Below are positions 7,299 through 15,500 of a DNA stretch of 64,000 nucleotides, one piece after another. The stretch's first letter is position 1. The number at the start of each line of letters is the position of its first letter. A program made the position numbers and the translations under genes. Location of the stretch: the NCBI RefSeq assembly GCF_002440635.1, contig NZ_DJUW01000015.1:62001-126000 (forward strand), written 5' to 3'. The DNA is from Novosphingobium sp. UBA6272. GTDB lineage: Bacteria; Pseudomonadota; Alphaproteobacteria; Sphingomonadales; Sphingomonadaceae. Under the pieces are notes generated by a model. That model worked only from the letters and a program-made list of their open reading frames with translations, had not been told where the DNA came from and ran no database searches.

Positions 7299-7615
7299 TC
7301 GCCGTTGGTGCGGCGCGCGCGCGACCAGATCAGGTTGTAGGACTTGCCGTCCTCGTCGTCGAACAGGTTGGCGAAGATCGGGGCGGTGAAGCTGGGATCG
7401 TCGAGCTTGACCGAGAGGTAGTCGCGGCCTTCGTTCGAGGTCTTGGTCCAGGCGGCGCCGATTTCCGCGCGGCCGACGAAGACCCGGTGCGACGGCGCGT
7501 TCTCGTTGTCGCTGGCTTCGGGGACGATGCGGACGTTCTTCTGCTGCACCGACATGGTGACGATCTCGCCCTTGTATTCGTTGCCGGTCTTGGTGAAAGT
7601 GCCGATGTTGGCCAT
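7295..7615 (-). CDS. DUF736 family protein (copy 2)
   Basis: This 106-residue DUF736 protein (MANIGTFTKTGNEYKGEI, SDNENAPSHRV, IGAAWTKTSNEGRDYLSV, SYNLIWSRARR) is closer to the family consensus than the copy at 2700-3029. The ATG at 7615 is chosen; upstream in-frame sequence to 7849 is not conserved. The function of the family is not known. It is common in ICEs and plasmids of alphaproteobacteria, often at high expression. It is isolated from the transfer operon, behind a roughly 600-bp gene-poor stretch. Confidence 0.9.
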   Translation of the reverse strand: MANIGTFTKTGNEYKGEIVTMSVQQKNVRIVPEASDNENAPSHRVFVGRAEIGAAWTKTSNEGRDYLSVKLDDPSFTAPIFANLFDDEDGKSYNLIWSRARRTNGD

Positions 7616-8226
7616 GATGCATTCCTTCAAGTTGGTCGAACCCGCGCCCATCGCGGCCTCGATGGCTGGTTGAAGGCAGGGGCTTGCGCCCGCTGCACCG
7701 GGACGGCCGGAACGCGAGTGGAGGACGGCGACCAGACGGCTTTCTTGTTCCGCGAGGAATGCGTGGCACACGCAGGGGAAGAAAGTTGGCTGGACGCCGT
7801 TGCAGCAAGGGATCAAGCGGCGCAGCCATCCCCTGCCAACCAGAGCCATTGAAGAGGCGGCATTGGGCTCGGGTCAAACTTGAGCAAGAACTCGTGGCCC
7901 TTCTCGGACTTGCCAGACCGAGCAACGATCTGGGCGATGTTCACCGCACGTGTGACTGCTGATCGATTCCGCATCCTGAAGCTTTGCGACCTCGATGCGT
8001 TTTCGCTCGGTCCATCGCGATGCTGAAATCGGCCCGCCACTCACAAGATCCCGGGAGGCCGGATGGTCATGGCTAGCTCGACCCGGCGACCGCCCCGCCT
8101 TGCTCCAACCCGGAACGACGAAGGCAGACCTCGCTTGATTCCATCGCCTGCCCCGTCACGGCCAATCTGACCGGAAAGCCAGCCCCGTCCGGCACTTGCC
8201 GGGCGGGGCCTTGAAGGACGCCGGAG
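7616..8226. other. Gene-poor 610-bp interval
   Basis: No convincing gene is visible here. The part near 7616-7700 is probably the leader of the DUF736 gene. A 54-codon minus-strand frame starting MRNRSAVTRAVNIAQIV (ATG near 7974, end 7813) is possible but weak. The right end carries the second copy of the 43-bp inverted repeat (8167-8209). Confidence 0.5.
8167..8209. repeat. 43-bp inverted-repeat partner B with terminator-like hairpin
   Basis: The stem GCCCCGTCCGGC / GCCGGGCGGGGC (8182-8193, 8198-8209) lies just after the stop of the membrane protein gene that ends at 8227 on the minus strand, so it may terminate that gene. Together with flanking CTGACCGGAAAGCCA it is a 41/43 match, inverted, to 7256-7298. 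Confidence 0.7.
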
Positions 8227-8631
8227 TTAAAGGCGGGCGCGGCTCCATTGCGTCCAGGAAGCGGTCGCAATGACGGCGGCACCGGTCAGCGAAACGATGA
8301 ACTGCCATGCGCTGTTTGGCATGGTCGCAGCCGCGATGCCGTGGACCGCATGATAGCCCGCGATGGCCGCAGGACCTGCGAAGGCAATGCCGATCGCAAC
8401 CCGCGTCAGGTCGGACTTGGCAAAGGCCAGTGCGAACTGGGCGGCAGCGAGCAGCACGATCGCGGCGATTGCTGCTGCGGCAAGTGCAGCGACGATGCCG
8501 TTGTCGCCGCGGTAGGTTGCCGACCCAGCGAGAAAGGCCACGAACAGCGGCAAGGCGTAGATCGAGAGGCTGAAAAGCAGCGCGCAGCACAGGAATACTG
8601 CGACGATTATCAGGGCAAGGCCGATCAGCAT
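8227..8631 (-). CDS. Small multi-pass membrane protein, unknown function
   Basis: This 134-residue hydrophobic protein starts MLIGLALIIVAVFLCCALLF, preceded by a strong ribosome binding site (AAGGAGGA, about 5 bases before the ATG at 8631). That site decides the start. At least four transmembrane segments are visible (residues about 2-40, 50-75, 88-110, 115-130). I recognise no named family. It lies alone in the ICE maintenance region and ends next to a hairpin terminator. Confidence 0.7.
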   Translation of the reverse strand: MLIGLALIIVAVFLCCALLFSLSIYALPLFVAFLAGSATYRGDNGIVAALAAAAIAAIVLLAAAQFALAFAKSDLTRVAIGIAFAGPAAIAGYHAVHGIAAATMPNSAWQFIVSLTGAAVIATASWTQWSRARL

Positions 8632-8775
8632 GGCGTCCTCCTTGAAGCCAAGGGCAAGGGACGCGCTCTCCTCCTCCACCGCAGCGCAATGTGCCTGAAA
8701 TTTATAGCAGACATGGGCGCAGACCGGAATACCCGATGGGCATCCGGCCAGCGCGCGTTTCTCGGTGTGGCGCGT

Positions 8776-8940
8776 TCAGGGATTGAACGGGTCATATTCG
8801 TGGACAATGCTGCTGGGATCGCCGTCGAATTCTGAGGTCGGGACGGCGGCGTAACCGTTGCCGGCGTGGAACAGGGTGACGCAGACCATCAAGGTGCGGG
8901 CGAGGCTCCAGGCGTGACGCTGTGCGATGGTGAGTGACAT
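8776..8940 (-). CDS. Small exported or membrane hypothetical protein
   Basis: This 54-residue product (MSLTIAQRHAWSLARTLMVC...) has a hydrophobic segment ending in an Ala-rich site (GNGYAAVPT), consistent with a signal peptide, and an acidic tail ending EYDPFNP. A good AGGAG site precedes the ATG at 8940. No family is recognised. The ribosome binding site and signal-like segment are the main support. Confidence 0.5.
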   Translation of the reverse strand: MSLTIAQRHAWSLARTLMVCVTLFHAGNGYAAVPTSEFDGDPSSIVHEYDPFNP

Positions 8941-9252
8941 GTTCGAGCTCCTGTCTCGGAGCAGGGACCATCCCCGCTCGACAGGCCCCGGACAGACGGC
9001 GCAAAGCCGCAATCACCACGAAGGCAGCAGGCCGCAGTGGCCGCACGCGAACGCGTAGCGGACCCTTCACGGGTTGATTGAAGGAGGCTTGGGGTCGGCC
9101 AACGGATTGGCCATGGAGAGTGGGGTGGCCGGTTAGATGGCAGAGCTTCTCGTAGATGAGCGATGACTGCAGAAGGCTGCACTGCCAACAAGCCGACCGT
9201 AAAAGGTGGCCATCTGAGTCACCGTTAGCAGTTCTCCCAAAAACGACGATGG
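8941..9252. other. Intergenic interval, no gene seen
   Basis: About 310 bp without a supported gene. It contains a GGCCAA/TTGGCC inverted repeat near 9099-9114 and the upstream region of the small gene ending at 8776. Nothing else was recognised. Confidence 0.5.
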
Positions 9253-10236
9253 CTAGATGGGATATTTTCGGGCAGGTGCCGATGGATTGTCGCCCCGGCA
9301 ATTTCGGTCGGAGAATTGCCTGGTGACCTCGGACGCGATGAATTGCGCGCCCATTAGGATGTGGCCGGTATCAACGCGTCCTGGCGGCGGGGTATCGTAG
9401 CGGCTGGCGACATAGGGCGGAAACGACGCGACAACTCGAAGGATGCGGTCGAGATCAAGTCCTGTCACAAGTTTGCCCAATCTGTTAGCAGCGGCTTCAA
9501 GGTCGTGTCCGATTGTTCGGCTTCGCAATTCGGCATCGGAAATGCCGAGAGCCGCTAGCCCCGCTTTCAGAGCGAGTTCCGCACCGAGTAGGGCGCTTTG
9601 AACAGTTCCTCGAAAATCATAGGCGCTTGTCGCGGTTGCTGCAGCAGCTTCAAGCTGCGTATGGGATCGCCAGATGAGATCCTGCCCGCGAGCGTCGAGC
9701 GTTCTGCCGTGTCCGAATTCCTGCCATCCATATCCGAAATCGAGGATATCCGCTGCTTGGTCGGTAAAACGGTCGAGTTCTTCGGGGATAGAGGCCAGCC
9801 ATTGCCTTTGGACGTCGTTCAAGTCGATGAGCTTCCAAAAGTCGATGTGGGCAGTGCCGAAAGCGACAGGTGCGTACAGGCGGCAGAACATGTCGCGGAA
9901 AAGATAAGCGCCGAGATGCATGCCACCGGACTGGAGTTCCTTCGGGATAAACAGGAGGTCGCACAGTTGGCGTGTCCGATCTACGATCGGTGGCGTGCCT
10001 CGTCCCATCAGGATCGCGTGAATTCCGAATTCCTGAAGCGCCTTGCCGATATTCATGAGATGACGGGCGCTGGGTTCGAGACCCTCGGCCAGATGATGAT
10101 CGTCAGCACGTTTCAGTGCAGCGAGAAGGTCATGATCAGAAATCTCAGGGTGCGAGGACGCGTTATCGATTTTACCGCAACAGTGTTTGTTGCGCTTACC
10201 GCTCCCACATGGGCATGGGGAATTGCGCGTCGTCAT
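9253..10236 (-). CDS. SEC-C zinc-binding protein with HEPN-like C-terminal domain
   Basis: This protein of about 327 residues begins with the SEC-C metal-binding motif CPCGSGKRNKHCC. The middle is not recognised. The C-terminal third (VQSALLGAELALKAGLAAL, then IGHDLEAAANRL and YVASRYD) resembles HEPN domains, which often mediate RNA cleavage or antitoxin contacts. The ATG at 10236 is preferred over a TTG six bases upstream. SEC-C plus HEPN-like proteins are scattered in mobile elements. A role in stress or defence is possible but unproven here. Confidence 0.65.
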   Translation of the reverse strand: MTTRNSPCPCGSGKRNKHCCGKIDNASSHPEISDHDLLAALKRADDHHLAEGLEPSARHLMNIGKALQEFGIHAILMGRGTPPIVDRTRQLCDLLFIPKELQSGGMHLGAYLFRDMFCRLYAPVAFGTAHIDFWKLIDLNDVQRQWLASIPEELDRFTDQAADILDFGYGWQEFGHGRTLDARGQDLIWRSHTQLEAAAATATSAYDFRGTVQSALLGAELALKAGLAALGISDAELRSRTIGHDLEAAANRLGKLVTGLDLDRILRVVASFPPYVASRYDTPPPGRVDTGHILMGAQFIASEVTRQFSDRNCRGDNPSAPARKYPI

Positions 10237-10310
10237 CGCCAAGCGAATTCCCTGAATGTGTTGAAGGTTCGCACCATTTCTCGTTTAGCGCGAGAAGTCT
10301 GAACTTTCAC

Positions 10311-11222
10311 TCATTCGATCGCCCAGACCGAAATCCCGAGCTTGCGGGCCTTGTCGACGAGATTGGCGTTGATGCCATTGCCGGGACAAGCGACCACGGC
10401 CTTGGGCAGCGCTTCGAGCATCTGATCGTTGCGGCGGAACGGGGCTGCTTTCTTGAACCGTTCCCAGTCGGGCCGGAACGGGACATGGACGATCTTGCGG
10501 TTCCGCGCCCACAGCGATGCAATGTGCTCCCCGCCGGTCGGATTGCCGCCGTGGAACAGGACCATGTCGGGATATTTGGCGAGAACCTTGTCGAGCACGG
10601 CCCAGATGCGGTTGTGATCCTGGTAGGCGGGGCCGGAGGTGAACGCGATCCGCGTGCCGGTCGGTAGCAGTGGTTCGGTTTCGGAACGACGCTTGGCGGC
10701 AAGGAAGTCTCGGCTGTCGATCATCGCAGCGGTCAGGGTGCGGTGATTGACGAGTGATCCTGTGCGCGGGGTCCAAGCCTTGCGGAAATGCGCTTCAAAC
10801 TGGTCGGAAGCGGCTTCGCGCATGAACTCCATCGCGTTGCGGCGTTCGATCAGGCCGATGCCTTCGCCCACCAGTCGTTCGAGCTCGACCGACTTGACCT
10901 CCGAGCCATCCTGTTCACGCTGCCCGTGCTTCTGCGCATCCTCGTTGTCGTCAAGCTCGCGCTGGATCCGGCCCTCGGCGCGGTGGAAGAGGTTGGCGAG
11001 CGACCAGCACAGGTCTTCAAGATCGGGTTCAAGCCTGGTGTCGATCATGGTTGCGATCAGCGCGTCGAACATGTCGGCGACAGCGCCGGCGGCGATACGT
11101 TCGTCGGGAAGTGGCCGCGGGTCGGCTTCGTCCGAGAAGGGACGATAGCCGTAGAGGGCGATTTCATCGAGGAGATGGGCTGTGGGCGACATTTCGTGAT
11201 CGGGTTCGAACGGCTCGGCCAT
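10311..11222 (-). CDS. DUF2493 (SLOG-fold) protein
   Basis: This protein of about 304 residues starts MAEPFEPDHEMSPTAHLLDEIALYGYRPF at the ATG at 11222. The N-terminal helical half is typical of the ICE-borne family. The C-terminal DUF2493 domain (TRIAFTSGPAYQDHNRIW, VLFHGGNPTGGEHIASLWA, VVACPGNGINANLVDKARK) is a Rossmann-like SLOG nucleotide-binding fold. It belongs to the maintenance block shared by sphingomonad and rhizobial ICEs; its ligand is unknown. The frame is open upstream to 11939, but that part overlaps the Toprim gene and is rejected. Confidence 0.82.
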   Translation of the reverse strand: MAEPFEPDHEMSPTAHLLDEIALYGYRPFSDEADPRPLPDERIAAGAVADMFDALIATMIDTRLEPDLEDLCWSLANLFHRAEGRIQRELDDNEDAQKHGQREQDGSEVKSVELERLVGEGIGLIERRNAMEFMREAASDQFEAHFRKAWTPRTGSLVNHRTLTAAMIDSRDFLAAKRRSETEPLLPTGTRIAFTSGPAYQDHNRIWAVLDKVLAKYPDMVLFHGGNPTGGEHIASLWARNRKIVHVPFRPDWERFKKAAPFRRNDQMLEALPKAVVACPGNGINANLVDKARKLGISVWAIE

Positions 11223-11529
11223 GATTGCGGTCCTTGAGGATCTGAGCCGGGCACCTCGCCCGGCCTTCCGGCGATCCCTCTGACCGGCTGGGGCGTGGCT
11301 GCACCTGCAAGGCCGCAGCGAAGCGGAGGATGGCGGGCGGCGGCTATTTTGCTTCGCGATGGAACGGCGCGCGGCACGCACGCCGCCGGAAAATAGCCGC
11401 CGCACTGCCATTGCGGCCGCGCCGCAGCCGGTCTCTTGGATCGCCCTAAAGAAGGCCGGGTGGGCCCGGCATGGCTGCACGGATCTGCCCATGCCGAGGG
11501 CCATCATCCCGATCCCGTCTCGGCCCAGC
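11223..11529. other. Intergenic region with a 14-bp perfect stem
   Basis: This 307-bp gap between the Toprim and DUF2493 genes contains the inverted repeat GCGGCGGCTATTTT (11337-11350) and AAAATAGCCGCCGC (11390-11403), separated by 39 bases. Closer to the DUF2493 start lies a short hairpin GCCGGGC/GCCCGGC near 11246-11264. No gene is seen. These are probably transcription termination or leader structures. Confidence 0.5.
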
Positions 11530-12579
11530 TCAGCGACGATGAAACCGTGCCCGGTCGGCCTCGTGCAACTGATCGACAGTCCGTTCACCCAGCGCCGATG
11601 GTCCATGCTGCCGCAGGTCGTCGTTGAGATCGCCCAGCGCAGGCGTGAGTGGGAGCAGCTCGATCCCTGCTGCCTGTGTCCGCTCGCCCAGGATCGCATA
11701 GGCCGTGTCTCCGGCAGCGTCGCGGTCGCGGGCGATATAGAGACGGCGGAGTGACGGGGGGAACAGGATGGCGGCCAAGTGCGACGAAGAGGTGGCTGCG
11801 GCCAGTGGAAAAGTCGGCAAGACTTCACGCAAGGACAGCATGGTCTCGATGCCCTCGCCTGCGGCCATGACATCCTGCGCCTGCCTGAACCGGATGGCAT
11901 TTCCAAGGATATTGCCCATTGCCCGGCGCGGCGATGCAACTGCGGCTTTCATGCTGCCGGTTGGATCGAGCCAGGTGCGATGTGCGCCGGTCTGGGTGCC
12001 GTCATCGTCGGTGACCGAAGCAATCAGAGCTGCAAATGCACCAGGCGTTCCGGGCACATCGTCGTCATTGGGGCGATAGTAGCAGCGGGGGTGGAATCGC
12101 AATACTGGCAGGTCGGCGAGATGAGTGATGCCGCGTGATTGCAGGTAGGTCGCCGCCAGCGTGCCGATGATGGGCCTGGAAGCTGCGAACAGTCGCCTTG
12201 CGGCCGTGGGCGATCCTGCGCGTGCGGGTGGACCGGACGAGTGCTTCCGCTCTTCATCGTCAGTCGAGGGTGGAAGCGACAGGAAGCGCTCGGCCTCGTC
12301 GATGGTCTCGGCAAGTCGTCCGTGGCGCTGGTTGAGCCGGATCAGGTCGATGAGATCACCGTGTTCGCCGGTCGCCGCATCGACCCAGTTGCCGATCGCG
12401 CCGCGCTCGGTCTCGAACAGTCGGACATAGAGGCTGCGCCCCGGTGACCCGGCGACATTACCGACCATCCAGTATCGTCCCTCTCGCCGACCGGCGGGGA
12501 GATAGTGGCGGCAAACGGCCTGCGCGTTCTGGGCGAGCCGCTCTGACAGGTCTGCCGCGCGCGTGGAAATCCTGCCCAT
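11530..12579 (-). CDS. Toprim-domain primase/DNA-binding protein
   Basis: This 349-residue protein has an N-terminal region typical of plasmid and ICE primase-like proteins (AVCRHYLPAGRREGRYW, NWVDAATGEHGDLIDLI) and a C-terminal Toprim domain. The Toprim motifs are AAGEGIETMLSLRE (metal-binding Glu) and LYIARDRDAAGDTAY (Asp-x-Asp). The ATG at 12579 starts one base after the stop of the strawberry-notch gene, so the two are coupled. It probably helps prime DNA of the excised or transferred element. Confidence 0.85.
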   Translation of the reverse strand: MGRISTRAADLSERLAQNAQAVCRHYLPAGRREGRYWMVGNVAGSPGRSLYVRLFETERGAIGNWVDAATGEHGDLIDLIRLNQRHGRLAETIDEAERFLSLPPSTDDEERKHSSGPPARAGSPTAARRLFAASRPIIGTLAATYLQSRGITHLADLPVLRFHPRCYYRPNDDDVPGTPGAFAALIASVTDDDGTQTGAHRTWLDPTGSMKAAVASPRRAMGNILGNAIRFRQAQDVMAAGEGIETMLSLREVLPTFPLAAATSSSHLAAILFPPSLRRLYIARDRDAAGDTAYAILGERTQAAGIELLPLTPALGDLNDDLRQHGPSALGERTVDQLHEADRARFHRR

Positions 12580-12580
12580 G

Positions 12581-15500
12581 TCAGGCAGCCTTGCGGTCAA
12601 GGACGCGCGCGAGCGGATGGCGTTCGAACAGGCGTTCGAGCACCTGACATCCTGCCACTTTGTCGTCAGGGACGAACAAGCGCAGCTTCCAGCTGACGAT
12701 CTCTGAGAACAGCCCCATCGCCTTCAGCCGGTCGACCGCTGTCGATGCAAACCCGGTCAGTTCGATGCGGTTCACCTGCATCAACCGCGAGCGGCGCAGT
12801 TGCAGGCCATCGGCGAGATCAAGCACGGTATGCCCTTCACGCAGCAGTGCGAGGGCCTGCGGCGGTGACAGTTCGGGCGCTTCAGTGCTGACTGCGGCGC
12901 TTGCTGCCCATGCCGGTGACACCCTCCGTCCGACAATGCTCATGCCATCGTCGGTCTGGAGCCGGTAGACGCGGGTCGATTCCTCCGGCAGCCGCTTCCA
13001 GATCGGCAGCAGCAACCCAGTGACGATGTGCAGTTCGCTTGTCGTGAACTCCTCGACCTGCGCCACCTCGGCCTGCCAGGTTGCCGCGAAGTCCCGCTCG
13101 TCCACTTCCTCCCAGGCCGTTTCCGGCAAATGACTGAGCGCGAAGTTCAATCGCTCCATCGGCCGGATCAGGCGGACCCGTCGTTCAACCTCACCATCAT
13201 CGAGCATGACGCTGCGTGCTGGAAGCTGGACAGCGGCGCGCTTCGATCGGGAGTTGACCAGCAGCCTCGCGCCTGGTTCGCGCCGCAGATCGAGCGCCTT
13301 CTCCAGCGCCAGCGGCTGATTGCGTTCGCGCATGGCGATGGTGAGCAGCCGGGTTTCGGCGCCGGTCGCGGGGTGGATATAGATCGGCTCGCACTTGGTG
13401 ACGGCGAAGCTGTCGGCAGTGAGCGTTTCCAAACCTACATCGTAGCTGCCCGCTGCGATCGCGCTCCCGACTTTGGCGCCGAGCAACTGCTCGAACACCG
13501 TGAACAGCACGTTCTGCATCGCGATGGTGAGCGCCAGCAGCCGGTTGAGAAAGGTCGTGATCGGCGGCAGCTCGTCCTTGATGCAGCCGCTACCATCGGT
13601 CAGCGACAGCCCGGTCATCGCCTCGAAAGTCGCCAGCGAGCAGTGCTCGACCTTGCCCGCGTAGATCAGCAGGTAGAACTGTCTGAGAGCCGCGTGGGCA
13701 TAGGGGCTTTCGAGATTGTCCTCAGGACGGAACAGCCCCTGGCCGCCGGTCTGGCGCTGGCCGCGGGTGATCGCGCCGAGCGTGTCGAGCCGCCGGGCGA
13801 TGGTAGAAAGGAAGCGCTTTTCTGCCTGAACGTCGGTTGCGACCGGACGGAACAGCGGGGGCTGCGCCTGGTTGGTACGGTTGGTGCGTCCGAGTCCCTG
13901 GATCGCGGTGTCAGCCTTCCAGCCCGCTTCGAGCAGGTAGTGATGGCGGAGCCGTTGGTTCCGGCTCCCAAGATCCGCGTGATAGCTGCGCCCGGTGCCG
14001 CCGGCGTCGGAAAAGACGAGGATTGGCTTCTTGTCTTCCATAAACGCCTGCGCTTCGGCGAGATTGGCATGGGCGGGCCGGTTCTCGACGACGAACCGCT
14101 CACCGTCCGCATCGACTTTGCGCACGATGCGCCGCGAGCGGCCCGTGACCTCGGCGACCAAATCGCTGCCGAACCGCTGCACGATCTGGTCGAGCCCGCC
14201 TTGCACCGGCTCCATCGCGGCCAGCTTCTCGATCATTCGATCGCGTCGCTGACAGGCCTCGCGGCATTCGATCATATTCCCGGCATCGTCATAGGCCGGA
14301 CGCGAAGCGAGGTTGCCATCGCCATCGGTGTAGGTCTCGTGGAGCTGGGTCGGGAAGCTGTGCTGCAAATAGTCCAGAACGTATTCTCGAGGCGTGACAT
14401 CGCAGGAAATGTCGTTCCATTCGCCCGGATCGATCTCGGCCAAGCGGCGGGACAGCAGGGCTTCGCCAGTCGAAACGATCTGCACCACGGCGGCGTGGCC
14501 ATCGGCAAGCCCGTGCTCGATCGCCCGGATCAGCGTCGGCGTCTTCATCGCGGTAATGAGGTGGTTGAAGAAGCGCTGCTTGGCGGATTCGAAGGCGGAG
14601 CGCGCCGCCGACTTGGCTTGGCGGTTGAGCGTGCCCTCGCTGCTGCTGGTCACGCCCGAAGCTTCAAGCGCCGCGTCGAGGTTGTTGTGTATGACCTGGA
14701 AGGCTCCGGCATAGGCGTCGTAAATCCGCACTTGGTCAGAGGTGAGTTTATGTTCGACGAGTTCGTACTCGACACCTTCGTAGGAGAGCGAACGGGCCGC
14801 ATAGAGGCCAAGTGCCTTGAGGTCGCGGGCCAGCACTTCCATCGCCGCGACGCCGCCCGCCTCGATGGCCGCGACGAAATCGGTGCGTTTGTCGAACGGG
14901 AAATCCGCGCCGCCCCAAAGGCCGAGCCGCTGGGCATAGGCGAGGTTCTCGACCGTGGTTGCGCCGGTTGCCGAGACATAGAGCACGCGGGCATCTGGAA
15001 GCGCGTGTTGCAGGCGCAGTCCGGCACGGCCTTGCTGCGAGGGGGCGGAATCGCCCCGGTCTGACTTGCCGCCACCGGCATTCTGCATGGCATGGCTCTC
15101 GTCGAAGACAATGATCCCGTCGAAGTCGGTCCCAAGCCAATCGACGATCTGCTGAACCCGCGAAACCCGGTTCTCGCGCGCGTCGGAGCGTAGCGTGGCA
15201 TAGGTCGTAAAAAGGATACCCTGCTCGAGACGGATCGGCGTGCCCTGTCGGAACCGGGCGAGCGGCTGGATCAGCAGGGGCTCCTGCCCAAGTGCGCGCC
15301 AATCGCGCTGGGCGTCTTCGAGCAGTTTGTCCGACTTCGAAATCCAGACCGCACGGCGGCGGCCCTTGAGCCAGTTGTCGAGCAGCACACCAGCGACCTG
15401 TCGTCCCTTGCCCGCTCCGGTGCCATCGCCAAGGAACCAGCCCCTGCGGAAGCGGACGGCGGTATCGCAATCGTCGGGTGCGGTTTCGACCTTGTCGTAT

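Noticed and set aside
7813..7974. 54-codon minus-strand frame starting MRNRSAVTRAV
   Set aside because: Weak ribosome binding site, no recognised family; noted only as a possibility within the gene-poor interval.
13028..15064. A 678-codon plus-strand frame inside the strawberry-notch gene
   Set aside because: It lies opposite conserved helicase motifs; composition shadow only.
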